Source of the DNA: Paenibacillus_AR mesotrionivorans | GTDB taxonomy: Bacteria > Bacillota > Bacilli > Paenibacillales > NBRC-103111 | Assembly (NCBI RefSeq): GCF_046098205.1 | Contig: NZ_JBJURJ010000026.1 | Coordinates: forward strand, 23,178-87,177 | DNA length: 64,000 nucleotides | Direction of reading: 5' to 3' | Shown here: positions 6,564 through 17,300 of the stretch, in pieces | How the letters are laid out: the number at the start of each line of letters is the position of its first letter | Numbering within the stretch: the stretch's first letter is position 1 | The notes under the pieces: model-generated | Seen by the model: the letters and a program-made list of their open reading frames with translations, nothing else | Databases searched by the model: none | What the model was told of the DNA's origin: nothing | Program-made: the position numbers and the translations under genes

Positions 6564-9500
6564 GTGTTACAGGCTTTGATGAGTGCTTTTTCACAAGATA
6601 CGGATTTCCGGTCGATCCTGGCCGGGTTGGAGAATGGACTGCATGAGCAGATTATATCCGGCCTGTCCGGCTCCGCCCGCCAAATGGCCATTGCCGCTCT
6701 CTCGGAGGAGATGAAGCGGCCAATTGTGGTTTTAACCCATAACATGTATGCTGCCCAGAAGATTACCGAGGACCTGGCGGAATGCCTCTCCTCCGACCAG
6801 GTGGCGCTGTTCCCCGTCCAGGAGCTGCTTGTGGCCGAGATGGCCGCGCAGAGCCCGGAGATGCTGGCCCGCCGTATTGACGCCTTGATGCGCCTGGCCT
6901 CAGGCTTCCGCGGCGTATTGGTGGTGCCTTACGCAGGGCTGCGCAAGCTGCTGCCGCCGCAGGCGGTGTTTGCGGAGGCGCGGATAACCATACGGCTCGG
7001 TGACAGGGTACAGCTGGAAGGGCTCCTCAAGCGCCTCTCTGCAATGGGCTACGAGCGCAATGACAAGGTGGAGAATAAAGGGGAAATGAGCGTCCGGGGC
7101 GGGATTCTGGATTTCTTCCCCATGACCGCCCCCAACCCAATTCGGGTGGAGTTCTTCGATGACGAGGTGGATTCCATCCGCACCTTCGATGCCACCGAGC
7201 AGCGGTCTCTCGAGAAGCTGGAGCAGGTGGAGATTGTGCCGTGCCGCGAGATTTTGGCCGACGGTAAGCGGTTGCAGAGTGCATCCCAGCATGCCTACGA
7301 GCTCCTTCAAGCCCAGCTCGGCAAGATGAATGACCGGAGCGCCAAGCAGAAGCTGCAGGAAGAGCTGATGCATGAGATTGAGCTGCTCCGGCAGGAGCAA
7401 TTTTTCCCGGGAATCGCCAAGTATATCTCCCTTCTCTATCCGGAACGGGAGACCCTCTTGGATCAGCTGCCCAAGGATACCATCCTCGTCGTTGATGAGC
7501 CTAGCCGCATCGTGGAAACCGCCAAGCAGCTGGAGCGGGATGAAGCTGAGTGGATGACCAGCATGCTGCAGGAGGGCAAGTGCCTGCCTGCGTTTGTCAT
7601 GTCCAAAACCTATGATTCGCTGCTGTTCCGCAAGCCATTTCCCACTGTGTATCTGAGCTTGTTCCTGCGCCAGGTCCATGGCACCCAGCCGCAGAACATC
7701 GTCAACATGGTGTGCCGTTCCATGCAGAGCTTCCACGGCCAGATGAATGTGCTCAAGTCCGAGATGGAGCGCTGGAAAAAGACGGGGGCCAAGGTTATTC
7801 TCCTGGCGCAGGGCCAGGAGCGTCTGGACCGGGTGCGCCGCGTCCTTCAGGACTACCATATCGAGGAGCCCCAGCTGCTGGACGGCAACCTCCAGGCAGG
7901 CTTTGAGCTGCCGGCAGTGAGGCTGGTGGTGATTACCGAAGGCGAGCTGTTCACTCAGAAGCAGCGGAAGGTCCGGAAGATCGACAAAAAGCTGGAGAAT
8001 GCCGAACGGATCAAGAGCTACCAGGAGCTGAAGGTGGGCGATTATGTTGTCCACGTCAATCACGGGATCGGGAAATATGTAGGCATCGGCACGCTTGAAA
8101 TTAACGGAATCCATAAGGACTATATTCACATTTTATATGCCGGGGGCGACAAACTCTCCGTTCCCATCGAGCAGATCGACCTGATCCAGAAGTACATCGG
8201 CGCAGATGAAGGCAAGGAGCCGAAGATCTACAAGCTGGGCGGCACGGATTGGAATAAGGTCAAAACCAAGGCCCGCTCCGCCGTTCAGGATATTGCCGAC
8301 GATCTGATCAAGCTGTATGCTGACCGCCAGGCGCGGCCCGGCTACGGCTTCAGCAAGGATACGCCGTACCAGAAGGATTTCGAGGGGATGTTCCCCTACG
8401 AGGAAACTCGGGATCAGGCCCGGGCCATCGACGAAATCAAGGTGGATATGGAGCGCAGCCGCCCCATGGACCGTCTGCTGTGCGGTGACGTGGGCTACGG
8501 CAAAACCGAAGTGGCCATCCGGGCGGCCTTCAAGGCGGCCATCGACGGCAAGCAGGTAGCGGTGCTGGTGCCGACCACCATTCTTGCGCAGCAGCATTAT
8601 GAAACCTTCCGTGAGCGGTTCTCCGGCTTCCCCTTCCATATCCAGGTGCTTTCCCGCTTCCGCTCCAAGAAGGAGCAGAACGAAACGATCAAGGGCATCA
8701 AAAACGGCACCGTTGATATTGTCATCGGCACCCACCGTCTGTTGTCTGCGGATATGATCTTCAAGGACTTGGGCCTCCTCATCGTGGATGAGGAGCAGCG
8801 CTTCGGCGTGGCGCACAAGGAGAAGCTGAAGCGGCTGAAATCCAATGTGGATGTGCTGACGCTGACAGCTACCCCTATCCCGCGGACGCTGCATATGTCT
8901 ATGCTGGGTGTGCGGGATCTGTCGGTTATTGAGACGCCGCCGGAAAACCGCTTCCCCGTACAAACCTATGTGGTGGAGCATAGCAATTCCCTGACCCGTG
9001 AGGCCATCGAACGGGAATTGGCCCGCGAGGGCCAGGTGTATTATCTGTACAACCGGGTGCAGGGCATCCAGCAGATCGCCGACCAGATTACCATGCTGGT
9101 GCCAGACGCCCGGGTGGCGGTAGCCCATGGCCAGATGGGCGAGCAGGAGCTGGAGAAAACCATCCTGGATTTCTTGGACGGGGAGTTCGATGTGCTGGTC
9201 AGCACCAGCATTATCGAAACCGGTGTGGACATCCCCAACGTCAACACCCTGATCGTCCATGACGCCGACAAAATGGGGCTGTCCCAGCTCTACCAGCTGC
9301 GGGGCCGGGTAGGGCGCTCCAACCGGATCGCGTATGCGTATTTTACCTACCAGCGGGATAAAATGCTTACGGAGGTGGCCGAAAAGCGTCTGCAGGCGAT
9401 CAAGGAGTTTACGGAGCTGGGGTCCGGCTTCAAAATCGCCATGCGGGACTTGTCCATCCGCGGCGCAGGCAATCTTCTGGGGGCGGAGCAGCACGGCTTT

Positions 9501-10091
9501 ATCGCTTCCGTAGGCTTTGACCTGTATTCCCAGATGCTCACTGAGGAAATCAAGAAGCGCAAGGTGGAGCTGGGGGAGGAGCCGGAGGAGAAACGTGTCT
9601 TCTCGACACAAATCGAGATGCAGCTTGACGCCTATTTACCGTCGGATTATATTTATGACAGTATGCAAAAAATAGAAATCTATAAGAAAGTGGCTACAGC
9701 CGTCAGCCTGGACGAGGTGGCGGATATTGAGGAGGAGCTGGTTGACCGGTTCGGGGATATCCCTGACGCTGTCAAACATCTGCTTACCGTGGCCCGTCTG
9801 CGGATTTACGGCTCCGAGTACCGGATCGAAACCATCCGGCAGCGCGGAGACGATGTGGAAATTCTCTTCTCGGGCAATATGGCCGAGCAGGTGGATCAGA
9901 AGAAGCTTGCGGTCAGCCAGCAGGCCTTCGAGAACCGGATCCGGCCTGTGCCCGGTTCCCCGAACATGATGATTATGAAGGGCAAAGGTTTGACGCCGGA
10001 GCAGTCCATCGGTATGTTGGAACGGTTTCTGGTACAATATAAGGAAGCTCTAAAACCGAAAGGGGAACTGGAGAATGTTTCAAATTCTTAA
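6564..10091 (+). CDS. mfd: Transcription-repair coupling factor Mfd
   Basis: Mfd removes RNA polymerase stalled at DNA lesions and recruits UvrA. The 1175-residue length is typical. N-terminal UvrB-like domains are followed by the RNA-polymerase-interacting domain beginning near GDYVVHVNHGIGKYVGI, then an SF2 translocase: Walker A GDVGYGKTE with Lys647, the DEEQRFG box at about 742-748, TATPIPRTLHMS and the C-terminal LYQLRGRVGRS. A TRCF D7 domain ends the protein. GTG 6564 is preceded by AAGGAG at 6550-6555. The last 17 bases overlap the next gene, suggesting translational coupling with the foldase lipoprotein. Confidence 0.97.
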   Translation: MLQALMSAFSQDTDFRSILAGLENGLHEQIISGLSGSARQMAIAALSEEMKRPIVVLTHNMYAAQKITEDLAECLSSDQVALFPVQELLVAEMAAQSPEMLARRIDALMRLASGFRGVLVVPYAGLRKLLPPQAVFAEARITIRLGDRVQLEGLLKRLSAMGYERNDKVENKGEMSVRGGILDFFPMTAPNPIRVEFFDDEVDSIRTFDATEQRSLEKLEQVEIVPCREILADGKRLQSASQHAYELLQAQLGKMNDRSAKQKLQEELMHEIELLRQEQFFPGIAKYISLLYPERETLLDQLPKDTILVVDEPSRIVETAKQLERDEAEWMTSMLQEGKCLPAFVMSKTYDSLLFRKPFPTVYLSLFLRQVHGTQPQNIVNMVCRSMQSFHGQMNVLKSEMERWKKTGAKVILLAQGQERLDRVRRVLQDYHIEEPQLLDGNLQAGFELPAVRLVVITEGELFTQKQRKVRKIDKKLENAERIKSYQELKVGDYVVHVNHGIGKYVGIGTLEINGIHKDYIHILYAGGDKLSVPIEQIDLIQKYIGADEGKEPKIYKLGGTDWNKVKTKARSAVQDIADDLIKLYADRQARPGYGFSKDTPYQKDFEGMFPYEETRDQARAIDEIKVDMERSRPMDRLLCGDVGYGKTEVAIRAAFKAAIDGKQVAVLVPTTILAQQHYETFRERFSGFPFHIQVLSRFRSKKEQNETIKGIKNGTVDIVIGTHRLLSADMIFKDLGLLIVDEEQRFGVAHKEKLKRLKSNVDVLTLTATPIPRTLHMSMLGVRDLSVIETPPENRFPVQTYVVEHSNSLTREAIERELAREGQVYYLYNRVQGIQQIADQITMLVPDARVAVAHGQMGEQELEKTILDFLDGEFDVLVSTSIIETGVDIPNVNTLIVHDADKMGLSQLYQLRGRVGRSNRIAYAYFTYQRDKMLTEVAEKRLQAIKEFTELGSGFKIAMRDLSIRGAGNLLGAEQHGFIASVGFDLYSQMLTEEIKKRKVELGEEPEEKRVFSTQIEMQLDAYLPSDYIYDSMQKIEIYKKVATAVSLDEVADIEEELVDRFGDIPDAVKHLLTVARLRIYGSEYRIETIRQRGDDVEILFSGNMAEQVDQKKLAVSQQAFENRIRPVPGSPNMMIMKGKGLTPEQSIGMLERFLVQYKEALKPKGELENVSNS

Positions 10092-11136
10092 GAACGCCCG
10101 CTTGCCCAAAGCGGCTTTGGCTGTCATGTTGGGTGCGGCTTTGATTGTCAGCGGCTGCGGCAAGAAGGAAGGCGACAAAACCGTTGTCGCTACCTATACA
10201 GGCGGGGAAATTACGCAAACGGAGCTGACCCAGTTCCACAGTATTTTCTTCTCCCAGTACGGGGATATGGCCGGCAGTCCGGAAATGCAGGAGTACCTGC
10301 TGAAGCAGCTGGCTACCCTGAAGATCATGGCCGGCAAGGCCTCCGACGACACCAAGAAGGAAGCGGAGAAGGAAGCCAAGGACCAGATCAAGCAAATGGA
10401 GGAGTATTACAACTCCCAAGAAAAGGGCGCCTTCGACAAGCAGCTGGAAACTTTGAAGGTTACCAAGAAGGACCTGGAGAAATACGTGACACTAAGCACT
10501 ACTGTGCTGAAGGATACCAGCGGCAAGGTGACGGACGATCAAATCAAGTCTAATTACGATGCCAAGCTGAAGGAAGATCCCCATGTGTATGACCTGGCAT
10601 CGGTGGCCCATATTCTGGTTGCGCTGAAGGACCCCAACGACGCCACAGGCACCAAGGAGCTGCGCACCAAGGAGGAAGCCTTGACCCGGATCAATGAGGT
10701 CAAAGCCAAGCTGGCAAGCGGAGGCGACTTCGCGGCGCTGGCCAAGGAATATTCCGATGACCCGGGATCCAAGGATAAGGAAGGCAAATACGAAAACCAA
10801 AATCCTTCCGTATGGGATCCTGCCTTCAAGGAAGCAGCCATCACCCAGCCGGTAGGCCAGGTAGGCCAGCCCTTCGAGAGCTCCTTCGGTTACCATATTC
10901 TCCGTGTGGACAAGCGTGAGGTGCAATCCGTGGACGCAGTGAAGGAAGACATCCGGACGGAAATTGCCGACAAGATGATCGGCGATTTCATCACCAATGA
11001 TTTGCCCAAGCTGGAATTCAAAATCACTCTTCCGGCAGCCAGTGCAAGTGCGGCAGCCTCCCCTGCGGCATCGGCAGGCGCAGCGGCCTCTCCTGCGGCC
11101 AGCACCAGTCCTGCGGCAAGTCCGGCAGCGAAATAA
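10075..11136 (+). CDS. Lipoprotein peptidyl-prolyl isomerase with PpiC domain (PrsA/SurA type)
   Basis: The 353-residue product is an extracytoplasmic foldase. A lipoprotein signal peptide ends in the lipobox VSGC with the lipidated Cys at residue 28. A SurA-like helical N domain runs to about residue 160 and a parvulin (PpiC) domain covers about 165-285, with VAHILVAL, FAALAKEYSDDPGSKDKEG and FGYHILRVDKRE. The C terminus is a low-complexity tail of Ala, Ser and Pro (about 320-353), probably a wall-spanning linker. Its start overlaps the end of mfd. The role is probably folding of secreted proteins, which may include the large surface proteins encoded next to it; that link is inference. Confidence 0.88.
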   Translation: MFQILKNARLPKAALAVMLGAALIVSGCGKKEGDKTVVATYTGGEITQTELTQFHSIFFSQYGDMAGSPEMQEYLLKQLATLKIMAGKASDDTKKEAEKEAKDQIKQMEEYYNSQEKGAFDKQLETLKVTKKDLEKYVTLSTTVLKDTSGKVTDDQIKSNYDAKLKEDPHVYDLASVAHILVALKDPNDATGTKELRTKEEALTRINEVKAKLASGGDFAALAKEYSDDPGSKDKEGKYENQNPSVWDPAFKEAAITQPVGQVGQPFESSFGYHILRVDKREVQSVDAVKEDIRTEIADKMIGDFITNDLPKLEFKITLPAASASAAASPAASAGAAASPAASTSPAASPAAK

Positions 11137-11149
11137 ACCATCAACCAAC

Positions 11150-11190
11150 AGCGGTATGGAGCGGAAGCTCTGTGCCGCTTTTTTTGTTTT
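11150..11190 (+). terminator. Terminator after the foldase gene
   Basis: AGCGG (11150-11154) pairs with CCGCT (11175-11179), with an inner AGC/GCT, and is followed by seven T and a further T-rich stretch. Confidence 0.7.
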
Positions 11191-11316
11191 TAGGTGGAAT
11201 GCGTTTGTTTCAAATGAATGGTGCTGGCCGCAATCTTTCTAAAACGGGTACAAAAACATTTTAAGATCTTCCATTTTTATCGGGTTATGCGGAGGGTAGA
11301 ATGGGGACGGGACAAA

Positions 11317-11332
11317 ATGAAAGCGCAAACAA
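11317..11332 (+). promoter_or_regulatory. Putative CcpA-binding cre site before the GH115 gene
   Basis: ATGAAAGCGCAAACAA fits the B. subtilis cre consensus WTGNAANCGNWNNCAW at every defined position. It lies 23 bases before the GTG start and immediately upstream of the ribosome binding site, a place where CcpA typically blocks transcription. A possible -10 (TAGAAT, 11297-11302) lies just upstream, with only a weak -35. The site predicts glucose repression of the xylan-active enzyme downstream. Confidence 0.65.
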
Positions 11333-11354
11333 AATAAAAAAGAGGTGAGCTGAA

Positions 11355-14300
11355 GTGACTGGAAAGATAAAACGTATCCTCGCTATGGTGATGATCGCCG
11401 TCCTGGGTGCAGGCATGTTACCCGCTTTTGCAGCAGCCGGACCTTCCCCGGTGAGCGGGAAGAGCGGATACATGGCAGAAACGGGGGGCGCAGGAGACTT
11501 CCCGTTGGCGGCTAACGGAGCTGCGGCAGCCCTCTGGGTTGATGCCCAGGATAATGCTCCGGTGAGGCGGGTGGTCAATGACCTGAAGGAGGATATCAAA
11601 CGGGTCACCGGGTTGGATGCTCCTGTCAGCAGTGCAGCCACTCTTCCTGCCGGTCCGGTGGTCATCGTGGGTACGCTGGACGCAAGCGCCCAGGTCAAGG
11701 CGTTGGTGGACGCAGGCAAAATTACGCCCGCTGAAGTGTCCGCCATCAAAGGCAAGTGGGAGGCTTATCTCATCAAGGTAATAGATCCGCATACTCTGGT
11801 AATCGCCGGCTCCGATCCCCGGGGGGCTGTTTTTGGGGTATACGAGCTGTCCGAGCAGATGGGGGTAAGCCCTTGGTATTTTTTCGCCGATGCAGCTATT
11901 GCAGCCAAAGCTTCCGTTTATCTTAAAGCCGGAACGTCCATTACGGATATGCCCGATGTGCAGTACCGCGGGGTGTTCCTTAATGACGAGGAAAAGCTCA
12001 GCCGTTGGGCAACCGAGGTGTTCCAAGATCCCAGTACCATGGGGCCCAAAACGTACGCCAAAATCTTCGAGCTGATTCTCCGGCTGAAGGGCAATTACAT
12101 CTGGGCCGCCATGCACGTCAACTCCATTAATAATGTGCCGGGCAACATTGAGCTTGTACAGGAATACGGCATTGTGCTGGGCTCCAGCCATCCCGATATG
12201 CTGCTGCGGACCAATGTCCACGAGTGGGATAAGTGGAAAAGCGATTATGCTGCGCAGCGTGGCCAGAATGCCAACGATATCAAGTATGACTACACCGTAA
12301 GCAAGGATGCCCTGCTCCAATACTGGCGCGATAATATCGAGCGGCATAAGAATACCGACGCCCAATGGACATTGGGGATGCGCGGGCTGCATGATGAACC
12401 ATTCGAAGCCCAGAATCTGATGTCCGACGTCTATGCGCATCTGGGCAGCAATCTGGAGGACCGGAAAGCCGGCCTCATGAACGAAATTATCCGGGACCAG
12501 CAGCAGCTGCTGAAGGAAATTCTCGGCCCGGACAAATACGCGGCTTCCTTCCAGGCCCTGATCCCGTATAAGGAAGTTCTGCCCATCTATAATAACCCCA
12601 CTTTTGATCTGCCCGAAAATGTGACCGTCATCTGGTGCGACGATAACCACGGGATGATGCGGAGGATGCCCGACGCTGCGGAACGTGCGCGGGAGGGCGG
12701 GCACGGCTTGTATTATCACGTGTCCTACTGGGCCCCGGTGGATCAAAGCTATATGTGGCTCAGCTCCCTTCCGCTTGCTGTGATGGGAGAGGAGCTCAGC
12801 AAATCCTGGGAGCATAACATCCGCAAATCCTGGATTCTGAATGTGGGCGATATCAAGCCGCAGGAAGCGGAGATGACCTTTTTTATCCGTTACGGCTGGG
12901 ATGTAGAGCAATACAAAAACAAGGCGGACCAATTCCTGAAGGACTGGACTGCCCAGCATGTGGGCGGCGCATACAGCGATGAAGCGGCCGACATTCTCAA
13001 CACCTTCTACCAGCACACCATCGTCCGCAAGCCGGAGCATATGAAGGATGGCCTGTTCAACCAGACCCACTACGGGGATGAAGCCTCCAAACGAATGGCG
13101 GTTTACCAGGATCTGTTCAACCGGACGGCGGCTATTTCCCAGGCGCTGCCCGAAAAACAGAAGCTGCCCTTCTATGAGTTGATTCAAGCCAAAATCAACT
13201 GGGCCTATTACGTCAACAAAGCCTATTATTATGCGGACAGAAGCAATCTGGCCTTCGATCAGGGCAGGATGGCCTCTGCGGACAGCATGCTCAAGCTGTC
13301 ACAGGAGGCTGATCTGGCGAAGAAGGCAGAGATCGCCTACTATAGCACGATTGCAGACGGCAAGTGGAAAGGCTTCATTGACCCGGAGGTTGCCTCACCC
13401 CCTGTGATTAACCAGCTGCCTCCCGGCACACCGGCACTGGTGCTGGGTGCGCCGGCTTTGGGGGTTGTGGCGGAGGGGGAAACTTTGCCCCGGGAGCAGT
13501 CCAGGCTTATTTTCTCCCCATATCATCAGGTTGGGAAATTCATCGATCTGTTCAATAAGGGAGCAGGCAGCGTTCATTGGACGGCCACCGCCGATCAGCC
13601 TTGGGTTCAGCTCTCCGCCGCTGACGGAACCGTCATTGATGAGACCCGTCTATTCGTAACGGTACCCAATATGGAAGCCCATAAGGGCGCAACCGCTACG
13701 GTTACCATTACCGACACGAGGACCAATCTCAAGAAGACCATTCAGGTAACGGTTGATAATCCGGCAGCTCCCTTATCTGCAATCAGCGGGTATGCTGAGG
13801 CGGACGGTTATGTATCTATGGAGGCCGAGCATTACAGCCGTTTGTATACCAAGGGCGATAAGACCTGGCAAATCATCCGTGACGCAGGGCGCGCCTTCGG
13901 CGGGGATGTAGTCCGTGCGTATTCACCTGATTTGGATGCTTTAGAGGAAGACACGGTCACCGCCTCTGCCCCCAGTATGGAATATGATATCAACCTATCC
14001 TCCTCCGGCCAGTTTCCCTTGGAGATCTACCGGATTCCCACACTGAACGCCAAGGGGAAGGTACGTTTTGCGGTGTCTGTGGATAACACTGCCCCGATTA
14101 TTGTGGAATCCGCTGCGGCCGATGAAGGTCAGGGCACCATTTGGGTGAGCAACCTATTCCATATGATCGAAAAGCACGTAGTGACGCTGCCTGCTCTTTC
14201 CGCCGGCAAACATACGGTTAAGCTGTGGATGGTAGACAGTTTTATCATGATTGATAAGCTGGTGCTCTACACCGGTCCGGAGGGTGTGATTCCAAGCGAG

Positions 14301-17300
14301 CTTGGTCCGGATGAGAGCTATCATTCTGAATTTAATAGAGATTTTCACCCCGGCACCGCCCTCCTGCCCCGGATCCCAGTACCGGCAGAGCCGAAGAACA
14401 TTCCCGCCGAGTGGGGAGGGGGCGCTTTTGTGGAGGCGGATGGCAAGGTAAGCCTGGAAGCCGAATACGCCATGGAACAAACGTTGGAATCGGAGAGCGA
14501 GATCACGGCCGACATGAAGGCCTATACGGTCTCCAAACGGGATAAGGCCGTGCAGGTTCCGGGAAAAATCCCCAACGGCTGGCGTCTTACCCAATCCGAC
14601 ACCGGTATGGCTATGCGGCTTCCCGATATGGGCGCACAGTGGTCGGAGAATGCCGAGTTCCCGGTGTACAGCCCGGAATTGACGTACAAAATAAATTTCA
14701 ACAGCACGGGCACATATAACGTCTGGCTGCGTTGGAGGTATGTAGATAACGCCTCCGACTCCATCCGCGGCGGGCTGGACGGAAGCCTCGGCAATTTCTC
14801 TACGGATGTGTTTTTCAGCAATAGTCTGGATGAGAAGTGGCATTGGAAAAACGTAGGCAAGGTAAATGTTACAACAGCGGAAGAGCATGCATTCAGCCTG
14901 TGGATGCGGGAGGACGGCCTGTATGTGGACCGCATCTACCTGACAAAAAGCGGCGAAACCCCAACAGATGCCTTATGGAATCCCTCCCTCCGGACGGAGA
15001 GCACAGTCGGGCAGCAGCTCCTGGCGGTGGTGAACGGCAAACGTGCCGCCATGTCGGGCATCTCTTACCCGCTGGGCGATGCGCTGGGCCAATACCGTCA
15101 GGCTGCATATAACGCCTTGGTGGATGCGCTTCATGCGGCGGAAACCCTGGCCCACAGCGGGACGGCGACCGAGCAGCAGGCCAACAAAGCCCTGAATGCC
15201 ATTGCAGCGGCTGAAGCTGCATTGCCTAATGCGCTGGTTCTGACGCGGCAGGGCAAAACCTATCAGGCGTACCGGGATTTTTCCGGAGATGAAACGGGCA
15301 AATTCCCTTATGGCTTCAATATCGAGGGGATGACCAATGGTGCTGCGGCCAGTGTGCAGGAGGAGGACGGAAATTCCTTCCTGCGTCTGACCACAACGTC
15401 TACTGCCGGCAAGGCCGATCTGTTCCTCCCGTATACGGGAGAGGTAAAGGCGGCAGCCAATGAGCGTATCGTTATTGAATACCGGGCCCGGTTCAACGGA
15501 AGCTTCCAATATGCCAACGGCGCCATGGTGCGAAACGACAGCGGAACCAACAATTTTTCTATGGTTACGGCCTTTGAGAATGCCAATGGGGCCCATCAGA
15601 TTAAGGTGCATAAAGGCACGTCCAATGCGGATAAGGTCAGCGTGAAATCCTTTAATTACAACCAATGGCACACCTTTAAGATGGTGGGGGATTGGGCCAA
15701 AAAGACCTATACGGTCTATATGGACAACGACCCTGTTCCGGTAGCCACCGACTTCAGCTTCCGCCACACAGGCGGCACCAAGCTCACCGGCCAGCGGTTC
15801 GGTATTGATAATATGGCGAATGGCTCCATTGATTTCGACGACTTCAAGGTCAGTATCATAGACCCGACCAAGCCGGATATACCCAAGATTAAGATGGCTG
15901 CCGTGGGGGACAGCATTACCTTCGGCTCGGATTCGGCCGGCCCTATCCAGCCGGAGGATAAGTATCCTGCCCAACTGCAAGCCCTGCTGGGTGCCAACTA
16001 CCAGGTGGAGAATTTCGGGGTAAGCGGTGCTACCATGCTGGAGAACGGAACCGACACCGGCGGTGCCCAAAAGGGGTATGTGCATCAGCAGAAATTTGCG
16101 GAGAGCCAGGCCTTCCAGCCCGATGTGGTAGTCATCATGCTGGGGACCAATGACTCCAAGGAGCTGAACTGGGAAACGTACAAAGCGGAGTATGTGGATC
16201 ACGGACTGAAGCTTATCCAAAGCTACCGTGATCTGGACTCCCATCCTGCCGTGTATCTTGCCACATCTCCAACCGTCGTTGCGGGCTCTAACCGGTATGG
16301 CATTCAGGCTGATGTGCTCCACAACGAGATTGTTCCGCTGCAGAAGCAGATTGCTCTCATTGCGGACGCCGGCTTTATCGATGTCCACCAGGCAACGCAA
16401 AACGCCACCTTGGCCCAATTCCCGGATTATGTGCACGGCAATGCCGCTGGGTATACCTGGATTGCGGAGGCTGTGTATGCCGGCATCAAGGGATCTCCGG
16501 CGCCGGAGGCATCACCGGTGGTCCAAGTGTCCCCTGTAGCGGTGAAGTCGCTCTCCGGACAGACGCCCAAGCTGCCGCTTTTTGCTCCGGTGGTGTATGC
16601 GGATGGCAGCACCGGGCTTGCGGAGGTCGTCTGGATGCTGGACGGTCTAGTGTTCAACACCCCCGGCATCGTCCAGGTGCCCGGCAAGCTGAAGGGGCTG
16701 GAGGTGAATGCCACAGCCGACGTTGAAGTCACCGCCGGATGGGGACTGGACGAATTGGTGAAGGAGACACGCAGCAGAACCGTAGAGCTCTCCATTCCTT
16801 TAGGCGAAGGGCCGGGCGCCTATAGCCAGTCCGCCTATCATGCCCTCCTGGCAGCACTGGACCATGCGGAGGAGCTGGCGGCCAACGGGAATCTGACAGA
16901 GGAGCAGTTTAGAGAGGCACGGGATGCTCTGTCCGGAGCGGAGGCGGCTTTATCGGGTTCGCTGAACCTGACACAGGATGGCCTCACGTACCATGCGTAC
17001 CGGGATTTCGAAGCGGATATAACAGGCAAGCAGCCCTTCGGGATCGAAGCCACCAAGGTCCAGAATAGCGGTGCGGCGCAGGTTGTGGAGGAGGATGGGA
17101 ATTCCTTCCTGAGGCTGACCACCGGCACTGGCAAGGGCTTCGCCAATATGTTTCTTCCCTACATGGGTCAGGTGACTGCAGCCGGGGACGAGAGGGTTGT
17201 GATTGAATATTCCGCCCGTTTCAAGGCGGGACTGCAATACGCCAACGCCTTCCTGCCTAAAAACCAGAACGGCGCTTACGCCATGACTGTGGCCTTCGAG

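Noticed and set aside
11418..13187. Minus-strand open frame of 589 codons inside the GH115 gene
   Set aside because: It overlaps conserved GH115 motifs and has no recognisable product.
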